DNA of 64,000 bases, from NCBI RefSeq assembly GCF_004116465.1, contig NZ_PDJV01000008.1, positions 62,001-126,000 of the forward strand, read 5' to 3'. This document shows, one piece after another, positions 36,873-47,072 of the stretch (its first letter is position 1; the number at the start of each line of letters is the position of its first letter). A program made the position numbers and the translations under genes. A model generated the notes under the pieces. It was not told where the DNA came from and did no database searches. It saw nothing but the letters and a program-made list of their open reading frames with translations. This DNA is from Arcobacter sp. F2176 (GTDB taxonomy: Bacteria; Campylobacterota; Campylobacteria; Campylobacterales; Arcobacteraceae).

Positions 36873-37432
36873 AGGTCTACCATAGCTTTAAAAAATGCTC
36901 CACTTCTTCCTATATTTTCTACATTTACATGCATTTTTTCATTGATTCTATCATCTTCTATGAACTGTTTTTTTATCTCTAAAATAAGAGGCGTAGTTTT
37001 CCCCGGTATTTTAACTGTGTCATAATATTCACAAAATAGAGCACTTTGGGAAGATGAAATCATAGGTGGGAAATCTTCAAGTATTTTTTGCACTTTTATA
37101 TCATACTCTTCTATTTCGCTTTGTTCTTTTTTTAACATAGTTGAACAAAGTTTTACTTTGTCCACATTGTCTTTATTTGCAAAACAAATTGTGGCCTTTT
37201 TTGTTTTTAAAATATTTGCTAAACTATCTTTTGGACTTCCATCATCTTTTCTTCCAATAGCTACAATCAAAGTAGCTGGATTACTTGATATTGGAATAAA
37301 GTATGAAAAAGGAGCTGCATTTAAAACTCCATTATCTTCTGTAACTATCCAAGCAATAGGTCTTGGAACTACTGTATCAGATATTATTTTATATCTATTT
37401 AAATCATCTATTTTCTCATAATCTAGTATCAT
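36869..37432 (-). CDS. Flavin reductase-like FMN-binding split-barrel protein
   Basis: The protein has 187 residues. The split-barrel signature is seen as [35 protein letters not shown] and [11 protein letters not shown]. Such proteins bind FMN and often reduce free flavin for a partner oxygenase or act as flavoprotein oxidoreductases. No monooxygenase partner is nearby. It is convergent with fumC. Confidence 0.85.
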   Translation of the reverse strand: MILDYEKIDDLNRYKIISDTVVPRPIAWIVTEDNGVLNAAPFSYFIPISSNPATLIVAIGRKDDGSPKDSLANILKTKKATICFANKDNVDKVKLCSTMLKKEQSEIEEYDIKVQKILEDFPPMISSSQSALFCEYYDTVKIPGKTTPLILEIKKQFIEDDRINEKMHVNVENIGRSGAFFKAMVDL

Positions 37433-37634
37433 CTAGTAACCTTTTATTTAATTATATTTTAGTTTATTATAGCAATTTTTAAAATTACATAAAATGTTAA
37501 TTTCTATGCATAAAAGATTATTTAAACTATCTTAATTATTTGCAAAGATATTAGGTTAATTGTCTCCTTTGTAATCAAATTGATGTATAATATTATATTA
37601 ACGAATTATTAACAGAAACAAAAAGGGAGAATAG

Positions 37635-40043
37635 ATGAAAAGCCGATTGGGGTTTGGTAATAAGTTATTATTACAAGTATTAAGTACTATGTTTATAGTT
37701 TTTGGAATAACAATGTTTTTTGTTATTAAGTATTCATATGAAACTTCACAAACTGAAGCTAAAAAATATTTACAAGAGGCTGCATTCAAAGAAGCTAGTA
37801 TAATACAAGGAGAAGTTGACCAAACTATTCTTATCACTAGATTGATGGCTAAAAAGTTTGAATCGCCTTTTAAAACTGGTATTGCTTTGGAGCAAAAAGA
37901 AGTTATTCAATATTTCAAAGATATTTTAAATCAAAATAAACTTATAGTTGGAATTTGGTTTAAAATAAAAGATAAGACACTCCTTTTCCCAGAAAATATG
38001 GAATTGGCTGGAAAAGAAGGTTATGATATAGTTGGACAATTTAATCCTTATATCACAAGAACAGATTCTGGTATAAAGGTTTCTCCTGGTGCTGTTTATT
38101 CTGAGAAAGATGCATGGATAAAAGGTCCTATGGAAAGTGGTAAATTATATATTACTAAGCCATATTTATATCCTGTAAATGGCAAAAAAGTAATTATGGT
38201 AAGTATTGGAGTACCTATCTACAACAATAACCAATACATAGGGGTAGCAGGGATTGATATTAATTTAGAAACTTTTGCTAAAAAATCAAAAGAGACAAGG
38301 TATTATGATACTGGTTACTTTTTCCTTGTAGGACAATATAAATATAATCTAGCACATCCCAAAAAGGAAAATCTAGGGGTTTTAGTTACTCCCACTGGAA
38401 ACTTTGAAAACGCTATGAATAGAGCACAAGAGAATAAAGATACAACCTTTTCAAGACTTAAAGAAACTGGGTTAGTTAATTTTTATTATTCAAAAGCTGT
38501 CTCTATTGGAAATGAAGGGATTTATTGGAATCTGTTTTTAACTGTGCCTGAAAATGAGTATTTAAAGGATGCATATTTTATAAGAAATTTTTCAATAATA
38601 GCTTCTTTAATTGGAATCTTATTAATGGCTGGAGTAGTTATTTTTTCTATTAAAAAACTTAATTTTAATCTACGATCAATTTCTAGTGGACTTGATGGAT
38701 TTTTCTTATACTTAAACAAAGAGACAAACAAAACAGAACCAATTGAAATTAAATCAAATGATGAATTTGGTGACATGGCTAAAAGTATAAATAAAAATGT
38801 AACTAAAATTCAAGAGGGAATAAATCAAGATAATGAACTACTTGAAAATGTTAAAAATGTAGTAAATCATGTGGGTGAAGGATATTTAAATAAACGAATA
38901 GATAAAAGCACAAGCACAGATTCTCTTAATGAATTGAAAAATCTTCTTAATACTATGTTAGAGAACTTAGAACAATTAGTTGGAGAAGATTTAAATAAAA
39001 TAAGTCAAATCTTATCATCATATATGAAAAGAGATTTTACAGCTACATTAGATAGTGAACATTCTGGAAAAATCGGAAAAGAAATAATAGAGATGAATAG
39101 AATGATTACAGATATGCTAAGAGATAATCAAGAAGATGGTTTATCTTTACAAAAAAGTTCAGATGAACTTACTTCAAATGTAAAAACATTAAGTTCAAAT
39201 GCTACATCTCAAGCTGCATCATTAGAAGAGACGGCTGCTTCAATAGATGAAATCACGGGTACAATTGAACAAACAAATCATAAAGCACAAGAGATGAATG
39301 CAATCTCAAATGAGACAAAAGAATCAGCAACTCAAGGTAAAAGCTTGGCAAATGATACTGTTAGTGCAATGGAAGATATCAATAATACAGTTATAAATAT
39401 AAATGAAGCAATTACTGTGATTGATCAAATTGCTTTCCAAACAAATATCCTAAGTTTAAATGCAGCAGTAGAAGCTGCAACAGCTGGTGAAGCTGGAAAA
39501 GGTTTCGCAGTAGTTGCACAAGAGGTTAGAAACTTAGCATCTCGTTCTGCAGAAGCTGCAAAAGAGATTAAGAAGTTAGTTGAAAGTGCTACTACAAAAG
39601 CAAATAATGGTAAAACAATAAGTATTAAAATGATAGAAGGTTTTACTAACCTTGAATCAAAAATTGTAGAAACAAGTAAATTAATTGATGATGTAACAAA
39701 TGCAGCAAAAGAACAATCTATAGGTATGGCACAAATAGCTGATGCAGTTGGTCAGTTAGATAAATTTACACAAGAAAATGCAGCAGTTGCAGATAAAACA
39801 AATGATATTGCTCAAATAACAAATGAAATAGCAATTGATATTGTAAATAATGTAAATCTAAATAACTTTGAGGGTAAAGGTAAATCAGTAAATATAGTAA
39901 AAAAAGAAAGTTCTACAAAAGTGGTTGAATCTTCTAAAACTATAAATAAAAAAATAAGTGAAAAAACTTCTACTCAAAAAGAAAAATCAAAAGTGATTAC
40001 AGCAGAAAAGTCAAATGCTAATGATGAGTGGGAAAGCTTTTAA
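37635..40043 (+). CDS. Methyl-accepting chemotaxis protein with periplasmic Cache domain
   Basis: The protein has 802 residues: a membrane helix at about 13-33, a double-Cache sensor (about 40-310) with [20 protein letters not shown], a second helix at about 320-342, HAMP-like linkers, and the signalling hairpin. The tip reads [17 protein letters not shown] followed by [13 protein letters not shown]; the usual EAARAGE is EAATAGE. The last residues are DEWESF, which fits the xWxxF pattern of CheR/CheB tethering pentapeptides. AGGGAGA precedes ATG 37635. A -10 TATAAT lies at 37586-37591. Confidence 0.95.
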   Translation: MKSRLGFGNKLLLQVLSTMFIVFGITMFFVIKYSYETSQTEAKKYLQEAAFKEASIIQGEVDQTILITRLMAKKFESPFKTGIALEQKEVIQYFKDILNQNKLIVGIWFKIKDKTLLFPENMELAGKEGYDIVGQFNPYITRTDSGIKVSPGAVYSEKDAWIKGPMESGKLYITKPYLYPVNGKKVIMVSIGVPIYNNNQYIGVAGIDINLETFAKKSKETRYYDTGYFFLVGQYKYNLAHPKKENLGVLVTPTGNFENAMNRAQENKDTTFSRLKETGLVNFYYSKAVSIGNEGIYWNLFLTVPENEYLKDAYFIRNFSIIASLIGILLMAGVVIFSIKKLNFNLRSISSGLDGFFLYLNKETNKTEPIEIKSNDEFGDMAKSINKNVTKIQEGINQDNELLENVKNVVNHVGEGYLNKRIDKSTSTDSLNELKNLLNTMLENLEQLVGEDLNKISQILSSYMKRDFTATLDSEHSGKIGKEIIEMNRMITDMLRDNQEDGLSLQKSSDELTSNVKTLSSNATSQAASLEETAASIDEITGTIEQTNHKAQEMNAISNETKESATQGKSLANDTVSAMEDINNTVININEAITVIDQIAFQTNILSLNAAVEAATAGEAGKGFAVVAQEVRNLASRSAEAAKEIKKLVESATTKANNGKTISIKMIEGFTNLESKIVETSKLIDDVTNAAKEQSIGMAQIADAVGQLDKFTQENAAVADKTNDIAQITNEIAIDIVNNVNLNNFEGKGKSVNIVKKESSTKVVESSKTINKKISEKTSTQKEKSKVITAEKSNANDEWESF

Positions 40044-40060
40044 TAAATATAGAGGTATAG

Positions 40061-40474
40061 ATGAAAATAATTCTTTTAATAGTATCATTGATTTCAATTA
40101 TTTACGCTATTACTCCAAAAGAACTTGTAGGAATTTGGGAAATGAGTAATTTAGAGGACAAAAGAAGTAATATATCTTTTGGACTCTATAATAGTTTTGA
40201 TGAACCATTTAGCATCGAGTTTAAAGAGAATAACATTGTGAAATATGTGGATTATGAAAGTTATTATATTTTTGATACAAATAAAATTTTTGTATCTAAA
40301 CATAAGCCCGTAGATGGGATTTTCCCAAATCCTAAATCAATAGATGTATATGAAATAACAGGACTAGTAAATAGAAGTAAAACTAATGGAAGAGTTTGTT
40401 ATGAAATACATATTTTACAAAAAGCTATTAATGGACTATATAGTAAGAAAAGTAATCAAAAAATTTGTAAGTAG
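40061..40474 (+). CDS. Small secreted protein of unknown function
   Basis: The protein has 137 residues. The N-terminus is a signal peptide (a Lys, then a run of Ile/Leu/Val ending near IYA), so the mature protein likely starts at about residue 17. The remainder contains LVGIWEMSN, a lipocalin-like or DUF-type opening, and two late cysteines that may form a disulfide. It follows the chemoreceptor by 17 bp and may be co-transcribed. I do not recognise the family. Confidence 0.6.
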   Translation: MKIILLIVSLISIIYAITPKELVGIWEMSNLEDKRSNISFGLYNSFDEPFSIEFKENNIVKYVDYESYYIFDTNKIFVSKHKPVDGIFPNPKSIDVYEITGLVNRSKTNGRVCYEIHILQKAINGLYSKKSNQKICK

Positions 40475-40477
40475 TAT

Positions 40478-40505
40478 TTACAAGGAGAAGAGTTTCTCCT
40501 TGTAA
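40478..40505. terminator. Bidirectional terminator between the secreted-protein gene and the lactate permease
   Basis: A perfect 12-bp stem (TTACAAGGAGAA with TTCTCCTTGTAA) and a 4-nt loop (GAGT) sit between two convergent stops. AT-rich tracts flank both sides, so it can serve both strands. It begins 3 bp after one stop and ends 2 bp before the other. Confidence 0.85.
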
Positions 40506-40507
40506 GT

Positions 40508-42199
40508 TTATTTTACTAATGGATCTGTTATTCCAAAATAGTACATTGCAATTAAACCAATAATTCCAGTAACTAAACAATAGTAAAGTGTAGGAATAAC
40601 TGTTTTTCTTATTGTTTCCCCTTCTTGGTCAAGTAATCCAACCGTAGCAGATGCTGCCACAACATTGTGAATAGCAATCATATTTCCAGCTGCTGCTCCT
40701 ACTGCTTGAAGAGATACCATAAGTGCAGTTGAAAGTCCAAGGGCATTTGCAACACCAAATTGGAATTGACTTAGCATCATATTTGAAACAGTATTACTTC
40801 CTGCAATAAATGCCCCTAAAGCACCGATAAATGGAGCAAATAATGGGAAAATATCACCAACAGAATGTGCCACAAAGTTTGCCATGGCTACAGGCATAGA
40901 ATCAAAACCAGCAGTATTTACACCTGAGTTAATAAGGATTCTAACTAATGGAATAGTAAATACAAGTACAAACCCTGCACCTAACATAACTTTTGAAGAC
41001 TCAGAAAAAGATTCTTTTATCTCTTTGAATTCCATTTTGTGTAAGAAAAAAGTGATTAAAACTACAAATATTAAAATCCCACCTGGTAAATATAAAGGTG
41101 TAATTGAATAGTTTAATCCTTCACCTAAAATATCTTTAAAAGGTATTACCCAAGCTGTAACAAAAGCTTTTGCTTCGCTCGATACTCTTGTAATAACTAA
41201 GATAATTGCAACAAGTACATATGGAATCCAAGCTTTAGTTAAGGACATATTAACTTTAGTATTCATCGCATCCATATTCATCTCAAGTTTAGATACCCAA
41301 CTGATTGGCCATTTTTCTTTTGGTGCAAAATCCCAAGTATCTTTTGGAATTAAAAAACCTTTTTTAGCAGCAAAAATTACAATTGGAAGTCCAACAAGAG
41401 AACCTATAATAGAAGGAAATTCTGCCCCTAAAAATATACCTGTAAGTGCATAAGGAATAGTAAATGCTAATCCACCAAAAATAGCAAAAGGTAAGATAGA
41501 TAAACCTTCTGACCATGATTTATTTTGACCAAAAAATCTAGTCATCATAAGAGTCATAAAAAGTGGAATTAGTGTTCCTGTAATAGCATGAATAATTGCA
41601 ACTTCACTTGTGATGATTTGTAAGTATGTTTCCCAACTTGAACCAACAGCTTGTAAAGAGTTACTAATACTTTGTGAATCTAAGCCTTTATCAACTCCTA
41701 TTAAAATAGGAGTACCAACTGCACCAAATGATACAGGAGTACTTTGAATCATCATCCCTACCATTACAGCAGCCATTGCAGGGAAACCAATAGCAACCAA
41801 AAGAGGAGCAGCAATGGCAGCTGTTGTCCCAAACCCAGAAGCCCCTTCAATAAATGATCCAAATAACCAAGCTATGATAATAACTTGTACCCTTCTATCT
41901 GGGCTTACATTATTAAACCCTTCTCTAATTGCTTTTATAGCACCTGAGTGTTTAAGTGTATTTAACAATAAAATTGCACCAAAGATTATCCATAAAACAG
42001 CAAGTGTAATTAAAAAACCTTGAATTGATGATGCAAGTATTCTATTAAAACTTACTTGCCATACATAAAAGGCTACAAGTGCAGTCACTACAAATACAAC
42101 TGGCATCGCTTTCTTAGCTGGCCATCTAAATCCAACTAATAAGATTGCTGCAACAAATATAGGAAGTGCAGCAAAAAGAGCTTGTGTGCTTATCTCCAT
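40508..42199 (-). CDS. lctP: L-lactate permease
   Basis: The 563-residue integral membrane protein has about 12-14 hydrophobic helices. The family signatures [19 protein letters not shown] and [16 protein letters not shown] are present. So is a late [16 protein letters not shown], typical of LctP/LldP proton-coupled lactate (and glycolate) transporters. No lactate dehydrogenase gene is adjacent. TCTCC/GGAGA forms the ribosome-binding site just upstream of the start. Confidence 0.95.
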   Translation of the reverse strand: MEISTQALFAALPIFVAAILLVGFRWPAKKAMPVVFVVTALVAFYVWQVSFNRILASSIQGFLITLAVLWIIFGAILLLNTLKHSGAIKAIREGFNNVSPDRRVQVIIIAWLFGSFIEGASGFGTTAAIAAPLLVAIGFPAMAAVMVGMMIQSTPVSFGAVGTPILIGVDKGLDSQSISNSLQAVGSSWETYLQIITSEVAIIHAITGTLIPLFMTLMMTRFFGQNKSWSEGLSILPFAIFGGLAFTIPYALTGIFLGAEFPSIIGSLVGLPIVIFAAKKGFLIPKDTWDFAPKEKWPISWVSKLEMNMDAMNTKVNMSLTKAWIPYVLVAIILVITRVSSEAKAFVTAWVIPFKDILGEGLNYSITPLYLPGGILIFVVLITFFLHKMEFKEIKESFSESSKVMLGAGFVLVFTIPLVRILINSGVNTAGFDSMPVAMANFVAHSVGDIFPLFAPFIGALGAFIAGSNTVSNMMLSQFQFGVANALGLSTALMVSLQAVGAAAGNMIAIHNVVAASATVGLLDQEGETIRKTVIPTLYYCLVTGIIGLIAMYYFGITDPLVK

Positions 42200-42262
42200 A
42201 AAATCTCCTTATTTTTTCAGGCTAAATAATAATTAAAGGAAATGATATTCACATGATAAAAA

Positions 42263-42281
42263 TAGCATTTGTGTAGCATTT
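42263..42281. promoter_or_regulatory. Tandem TAGCATTT repeats in the lctP-nfo divergent region
   Basis: TAGCATTT occurs at 42263-42270 and 42274-42281, an 11-bp period or about one helical turn. The repeats are 64 bp upstream of the permease start and 90 bp upstream of nfo. The spacing suggests a regulator binding one DNA face, possibly a lactate-responsive one. There is no further support. Confidence 0.3.
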
Positions 42282-42370
42282 ATTAATATATGAACTAAAA
42301 TGAAACAATAAGGAACATAAAATCCAAGATTGAGTAAAATCCCCCATAAAAAATGACACTAGGATGATAA

Positions 42371-43216
42371 ATGAAATATGTAGGAGCACATGTAAGCGCA
42401 AGTGGGGGAGTGTACAATGCACCCATCAATGCAACAGCAATAGGAGCAAAAGCCTTTGCCCTTTTTACAAAAAACCAAAGACAATGGGCAGCAAAACCTT
42501 TAGAAAATGATGTTCTTGATAAATGGTTCGAAGAGATGGACAAATGTGGAATATTGCCAAAGCATATTTTACCCCATGATAGTTATTTAATAAACTTAGG
42601 ACACCCAGTTGAAGAGAGTCGTCAAAAATCACTAAATGGATTTATCCATGAGATTGAAAGATGTGAAATCCTAAAACTAGACAGACTAAACTTTCACCCA
42701 GGAAGTCATTTGCGAAAGATAAGTGAAGAAGAGTGTTTAGACAATATAGCAGTTTCAATGAACAAAGCAATCGATGCCACAAAAGATGTAAAACTAGTAA
42801 TAGAAAACACAGCAGGACAAGGAAGCAATTTAGGCTATAAATTCGAACATCTAGCTTACATCATTGATAAAATAGAAGATAAAAGCAGAGTTGGAGTTTG
42901 CATAGACACCTGTCACATGTTCACAGCTGGATACGACATAAGAACAAGAGAAGCCTATGATAAAACATGGAACGAGTTCGATCAAATAGTAGGAAGACAA
43001 TACCTAATGGGTATGCACATAAACGACTCAAAACCAGATTTAGGAAGTAGAGTAGATAGACACGATTCTTTAGGTGTTGGTAAAATTGGTTGGGATGCCT
43101 TTAAGTTTATTATGAATGATGAGAGAATGGATGATATTCCGTTGGTTTTAGAGACTATTAATGAGGAGATTTGGCAACAAGAGATAGAAGCACTCTATAA
43201 TCTTGTTGAGAAATAA
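42371..43216 (+). CDS. nfo: Endonuclease IV (AP endonuclease)
   Basis: The TIM-barrel zinc enzyme cuts DNA at abasic sites. Seen: [85 protein letters not shown] and the final LVLETIN. All metal ligands are in place. The length of 281 residues is normal. Together with the exonuclease III-type gene at 10362, the window carries both AP endonuclease families. Confidence 0.97.
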   Translation: MKYVGAHVSASGGVYNAPINATAIGAKAFALFTKNQRQWAAKPLENDVLDKWFEEMDKCGILPKHILPHDSYLINLGHPVEESRQKSLNGFIHEIERCEILKLDRLNFHPGSHLRKISEEECLDNIAVSMNKAIDATKDVKLVIENTAGQGSNLGYKFEHLAYIIDKIEDKSRVGVCIDTCHMFTAGYDIRTREAYDKTWNEFDQIVGRQYLMGMHINDSKPDLGSRVDRHDSLGVGKIGWDAFKFIMNDERMDDIPLVLETINEEIWQQEIEALYNLVEK

Positions 43217-43258
43217 AGACTTATTTTAATAAGCATCTTCCTTCATAACTCTGCGTTA

Positions 43259-43318
43259 AAAAAGAAAAGGTTTTAGTCACTTACTCCAAATGTAAGCTCC
43301 TACAAACCTTTTCTTTTT
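43259..43318. terminator. Long stem-loop downstream of nfo
   Basis: A 15-bp perfect inverted repeat (43259-43273 with 43304-43318; arms AAAAAGAAAAGGTTT) encloses a 30-nt loop. The loop has its own 5-bp stem, CTTAC/GTAAG (43280-43284 and 43292-43296). A GCG/CGC pair can extend the base. The right arm ends in five T, so it can act as a terminator for nfo. The large two-tier loop is unusual for a simple terminator. Confidence 0.6.
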
Positions 43319-43391
43319 CGCCTTGATTTTCTGTGAAATCTATTCACTGATTTAAATCTTGTAGCTTTTAAACAAAATAAATATGATTGGC

Positions 43392-43487
43392 TACATTAAT
43401 CAGTACAGATCTTACTAATTAATGTAATTTTAAGTTTTATTCTTTTATAATTCTATTATGTACTATATAAATAGTACAGATCTTACT
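43392..43487 (+). promoter_or_regulatory. Repeat-rich control region of the degenerate methylase gene
   Basis: The 15-mer AGTACAGATCTTACT occurs twice, at 43402-43416 and 43473-43487. The first copy is bracketed by a perfect dyad, TACATTAAT (43392-43400) and ATTAATGTA (43418-43426). The second is entered by a hairpin, GTACTAT-ATAA-ATAGTAC (43460-43477). The second copy ends 13 bp before ATG 43501, so a bound protein would block transcription or translation. This looks like an operator pair, perhaps autoregulatory. Confidence 0.5.
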
Positions 43488-43500
43488 TAATGGAATTGAT

Positions 43501-45198
43501 ATGTTTAAACTACAAGAACTTGAAAACCTAAAACAAAATTTAACTATTGAAGAAGTATTAGAACTTCTTTATACGCTAGTAGTGTTGAAAAAGTTATCTG
43601 CTATCCCTCATACTAGAATTAACTTATTTAATGAGAAAAGTATACGATTTGAAGATTTAAAAAGTCAATTAAAAGAAGTAAAAAATATATATGATGTTAC
43701 TGAGATATTAGATGGACTTGAAAAAATCGAAAATGTTAAAGATGATTTATTTATTGAACTTTTTAATATTTCACAAAATGTAGAAATACCTTCAATTTAT
43801 GAAGCTTTTGAATATAGAGAAGGTTTACATACATCTGTAGTATCAAAACAAATTGTTGAATTAAGTATAAAACTTCTGGACGAAGAAAATGAGTCACCAA
43901 TTTATGTACCATTTAAAGATGGTTTAAAAGTCTCAGAGTTAACTACTAGAAAAGTTTGTTGTGAATATGATGATTCTAAGAAAAGTTTTGTTGCTTCATT
44001 GTTAAGGTTGTGGGATAATAAAAAAATAGATTTTAGATTAACAGATAGCTTAGAAAAACCAAAATTTTCACAAGAAAATTCATTAGAAAAATTTGATTCT
44101 GTTATTGCATTTCCACCATTAAGTTTAATGAAACAATTTGATACGATGGGGGATAAATTTAATCGATTTAAGATTCATAAGAATGTTAAAAGATTAGATG
44201 TTGCACATTTCGAACATGTAATATCTCAAACAAAAAACAAAGCTGTGATTTTGATGCCAGTGGGATTCACCTTTCGATCTGGTATTGAAGAAGAATTTAG
44301 AAAGTATTTAATAGAAAATAATATTCTTGAAACAATGATACAGTTGCCCCCTAACATGTATTCTGCAACATCAATTGAAACAACACTTTTTATTATTAAT
44401 AAAAATAAGAATAATAAAAATATACAGTTTATAAATCTAAAAGATGAAAAATTTTTAACTAAAATCGGACGTAAAACGGTTTTAAAAGATATTAATGAGA
44501 TAGTAAAAATTTATTTAGAGAAAAAAGTTGAGAGTCATAGTAGAATTATTTCTTACGAGGTAATTAAGAACAATAATTTTAATTTTTCAATTGATAGATA
44601 TATTACAAAAAATGAGAGTATTCCCTCATCCTTCAAATGGATAAAGTTAGAGAATGTATCAATAATCAGAAAATCACAAACATTAAAAGATGTAGATGAT
44701 GGCGAAAATGTAGTTGAGTTATCACCATCAGATTTTTCATTTGCAGGATATACAATTAGTGGAAAGAAAATTAAAAAAATAAATATTAATGAAAAACAGT
44801 TTGAAACTTATAAATTAAAGCCTTATGATATTCTAGTTAGTGCAAAAGGAGTTGTAGGAAAAATAGGAATTGTAGGTGAAAATATAAATTATCTTCTTGC
44901 TTCACAAGCAATACAAGTAATTAGACTTGAAAAGGATAACGACATAAAAAGTGAAGCCATCTGTTTATATATGTATTTAAAGTCAGATATTGGACAAAAG
45001 GCATTAATGAAAATTGTTCAAGGTACTGCAATGCCTCAAATATCTACAAAAGAATTAAAGAATTTTAATATACCAAAATTAAGTGTACTTGAAAAATCTA
45101 ATGTTATAAATACATTTAATAAAGAGATTGAAAAATATGATGAGATTGCAAAGTTGCAAAATGATATTTTAAAAATTCATGCTAATTATCTAAAGTAA
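43501..45198 (+). CDS. HsdM-HsdS-like fusion with degenerate methyltransferase motifs
   Basis: The protein has 565 residues. The first two thirds follow the N6-adenine methylase (HsdM) plan, including the late LIENNILETMIQLPPNMYS region. The SAM-binding DPxxGSG motif is replaced by VPFKDGL, and the catalytic NPPF/Y by AFPPLS, so methylation is doubtful. The last roughly 190 residues resemble one type I specificity (HsdS) half with a target-recognition domain (KWIKLENVSIIRK to MPQISTKELKNF). No restriction subunit is nearby. It could be a DNA- or methylation-sensing module. A small membrane protein follows after 19 bp. Confidence 0.75.
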   Translation: MFKLQELENLKQNLTIEEVLELLYTLVVLKKLSAIPHTRINLFNEKSIRFEDLKSQLKEVKNIYDVTEILDGLEKIENVKDDLFIELFNISQNVEIPSIYEAFEYREGLHTSVVSKQIVELSIKLLDEENESPIYVPFKDGLKVSELTTRKVCCEYDDSKKSFVASLLRLWDNKKIDFRLTDSLEKPKFSQENSLEKFDSVIAFPPLSLMKQFDTMGDKFNRFKIHKNVKRLDVAHFEHVISQTKNKAVILMPVGFTFRSGIEEEFRKYLIENNILETMIQLPPNMYSATSIETTLFIINKNKNNKNIQFINLKDEKFLTKIGRKTVLKDINEIVKIYLEKKVESHSRIISYEVIKNNNFNFSIDRYITKNESIPSSFKWIKLENVSIIRKSQTLKDVDDGENVVELSPSDFSFAGYTISGKKIKKININEKQFETYKLKPYDILVSAKGVVGKIGIVGENINYLLASQAIQVIRLEKDNDIKSEAICLYMYLKSDIGQKALMKIVQGTAMPQISTKELKNFNIPKLSVLEKSNVINTFNKEIEKYDEIAKLQNDILKIHANYLK

Positions 45199-45217
45199 AA
45201 TATATAAGGAGAAGTTA

Positions 45218-45532
45218 ATGTCAGTAAATATTAGTATATTTATATCATTGAGCATTTTAATGATTTATGTTTTATTATTTTTAATGAAAATGAAAAAATT
45301 ACCTTCGCTTAGTAATATAATGAGTTTAATAATAGCCTCAATGTCTTTATATACAAGTATATTATTGTTTTTAGATTTAATTAGTATAAATAAATCTCTA
45401 GGAGATTATGAAGAGTATAAATTAATTGTTTTTTTAGGTTCTGTTGCTATGGCGTGGGTGTCATTACAAACAATATTAGAAAAATTTTTGTCAATATTTA
45501 AGAAAAGTGGCGTAGATATTGAAATAGTTTAA
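45218..45532 (+). CDS. Small three-helix membrane protein
   Basis: The protein has 104 residues and a strong AAGGAGAA ribosome-binding site. Hydrophobic segments lie at about 5-23, 33-54 and 68-88, with a short charged loop (GDYEEYK) before the third. I recognise no family. Being directly behind the degenerate methylase-specificity fusion suggests a shared operon. In defence systems small membrane proteins are often effectors, but that is only an inference here. Confidence 0.65.
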   Translation: MSVNISIFISLSILMIYVLLFLMKMKKLPSLSNIMSLIIASMSLYTSILLFLDLISINKSLGDYEEYKLIVFLGSVAMAWVSLQTILEKFLSIFKKSGVDIEIV

Positions 45533-45995
45533 AACAGTTGTACAAAAAATCAACATTTGCAATCGCCAAATTGTTGACTTTGATTTGCGTAACCCTCAAA
45601 TAACTGTTTGAATGTTAAGAAATGAGTTAAACGGTCATTTTCATGAGTTTTATTTGAAAGTAAATCATAGTCATAAGATTTGGGAAGTCGAAGACTGATA
45701 CGAGCCGTAGGGAGCTTTTTTCGTTATTTTTTTACGGATAAAAAAAGTAAAAGCGAGACATCCAAAGGATGTTCAAGAGAGATTAAGAAAATTTAAATCA
45801 AGTTTTCGGAATTATTGAATAACTCTACGGAATCAAACACAAAAGATAACTTTTATATAACTTTAGTATAATTATAAGAAATTAATTAAAAGAGTAATAA
45901 GTGTTTTTAAGTGCACCTAAAGAAAATCTAAGATATTATTTCATTAACACACCCCCTCCACCTCTGCTTCAAGTGCCAAAGAGAGGGTTTTCTTC
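45533..45995 (+). ncRNA. Structured noncoding region upstream of the Abi_2 gene
   Basis: These 463 bp have no convincing protein gene. Folded pieces include AAACAGTT (45533-45540) paired with AACTGTTT about 65 bp later. Within it is a TCAACA-TTTG...CAAA-TGTTGA hairpin. ACATCC-AAA-GGATGT lies at 45758-45772. A -10 TATAAT is at 45867-45872. Near the end, C-rich runs (45951-45965) can pair with the ribosome-binding site GAGAGGG (45981-45987) of the next gene, hiding it. AbiF-type HEPN proteins have been reported with neighbouring noncoding RNAs, so an RNA partner or antitoxin is plausible. Only the repeats are seen directly. Confidence 0.4.
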
Positions 45996-46958
45996 ATGTT
46001 AGACTTCAAAGAACAACTACAAAACATAAAAAATCAAGAAAATTCGTATCAAAAAAAACATAAAACTTTTAATGAACAATTAGAAATTTTAAAACAAAGA
46101 AAATTGCTTATTTCAAATGAATCTTTTGCTTTGACAAAACTACAACATATAAACTATTATAGACTTAGTGCATACTTTTTACCTTTTCAATATCCACAAA
46201 ATAGCGAAAACAAAAATATATTTTTACCTGATAACTCTTTTGAAGATATAATCTCTTTATATTATTTTGATGCGGAGTTAAGAAAAATTATCTTTGAAGC
46301 AATTGAAAGTATAGAAATATATTTTAGAACTCAAATAGCTTATTTCCATTCATTAAAGTATGATGCCTTTGGCTATTTAGTCCTTAATAATTTTAGAGAA
46401 AACAAAGCAGACAAGTTTTACGAACTACAAAATGATATTTTAAAAGAAAAATCTCGTTCAAAAGAATATTTTATAAAACATTTTAAAGAAAAATATAATT
46501 CAGTTGATTTACCTGTTTGGAGTGTAGTTGAAATTATCTCTTTTGGAACTTTGTCAAAGTTTTTTATGATATTAAAAGAGGAAGAACAAAAGCAAGTCAT
46601 AAAAAGGATAAAGGGGATAAATAAGGTAGTTTTCTATAAATGGTTGCATGCATTATCTAGTGTTCGAAATATTTGTGCTCACCACAGTAGAATTTGGAAT
46701 AGAACACTGGGAGTTAGTTTTGAAGTACCCAAAGGATTTAAGGCTTTTGAACAGATGAAAACTAGTAAAAATAAAATCTTTTTCGCATTGAGTGTAATTG
46801 AGTTTATTCTTACAAGCATAGGAGAAGATGAAATAGAGTTTAAATCAAAGATAAAAGCATTATTAGTAAAATATCCTAAAGTAAAACTTGAAAGTATGGG
46901 CTTTATAGAAAACTGGGAACAAAATCAAATTTGGAGTAAAACGAATTACTTTGCTTAA
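45996..46958 (+). CDS. Abi_2 (AbiD/AbiF-like) HEPN abortive-infection protein
   Basis: The protein has 320 residues. Typical of the family are the N-terminal LEILKQRKLLI, YYRLSAYFLPF, LYYFDAELRKIIFEAIESIE and the C-terminal SVRNICAHHSRIWNR. The last contains the R-x4-H motif of HEPN ribonucleases (R224, H229). AbiF proteins stop phage spread by cleaving RNA and have been proposed as relatives of the Cas13 ancestor. GAGAGGG sits 8 bp before the ATG. The gene follows the methylase-like pair, making a small defence island. Confidence 0.88.
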   Translation: MLDFKEQLQNIKNQENSYQKKHKTFNEQLEILKQRKLLISNESFALTKLQHINYYRLSAYFLPFQYPQNSENKNIFLPDNSFEDIISLYYFDAELRKIIFEAIESIEIYFRTQIAYFHSLKYDAFGYLVLNNFRENKADKFYELQNDILKEKSRSKEYFIKHFKEKYNSVDLPVWSVVEIISFGTLSKFFMILKEEEQKQVIKRIKGINKVVFYKWLHALSSVRNICAHHSRIWNRTLGVSFEVPKGFKAFEQMKTSKNKIFFALSVIEFILTSIGEDEIEFKSKIKALLVKYPKVKLESMGFIENWEQNQIWSKTNYFA

Positions 46959-47072
46959 AAATAGTTTAATAAACTGTTTTTCATCTCTAATTCTTATCAT
47001 TTCATACAAAATCTCATTCCAAAAAAATCTTCAAAAATATATAATAAACCTAAGATAATAAAGGTATGGTTT

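Noticed and set aside
42295-42543. Reverse-strand 82-codon ORF over the start of nfo
   Set aside because: It is antisense to the strongly conserved endonuclease IV N-terminus and has no homology or signal of its own.
43402-43487. Two copies of AGTACAGATCTTACT as the start of a CRISPR array
   Set aside because: There are only two copies with a 56-bp spacer region and no third unit. The position just before a start codon fits operators better.
43501-45198. Functional type I restriction-modification system
   Set aside because: No HsdR-like helicase-nuclease gene is adjacent, and the methylase catalytic motifs are missing.
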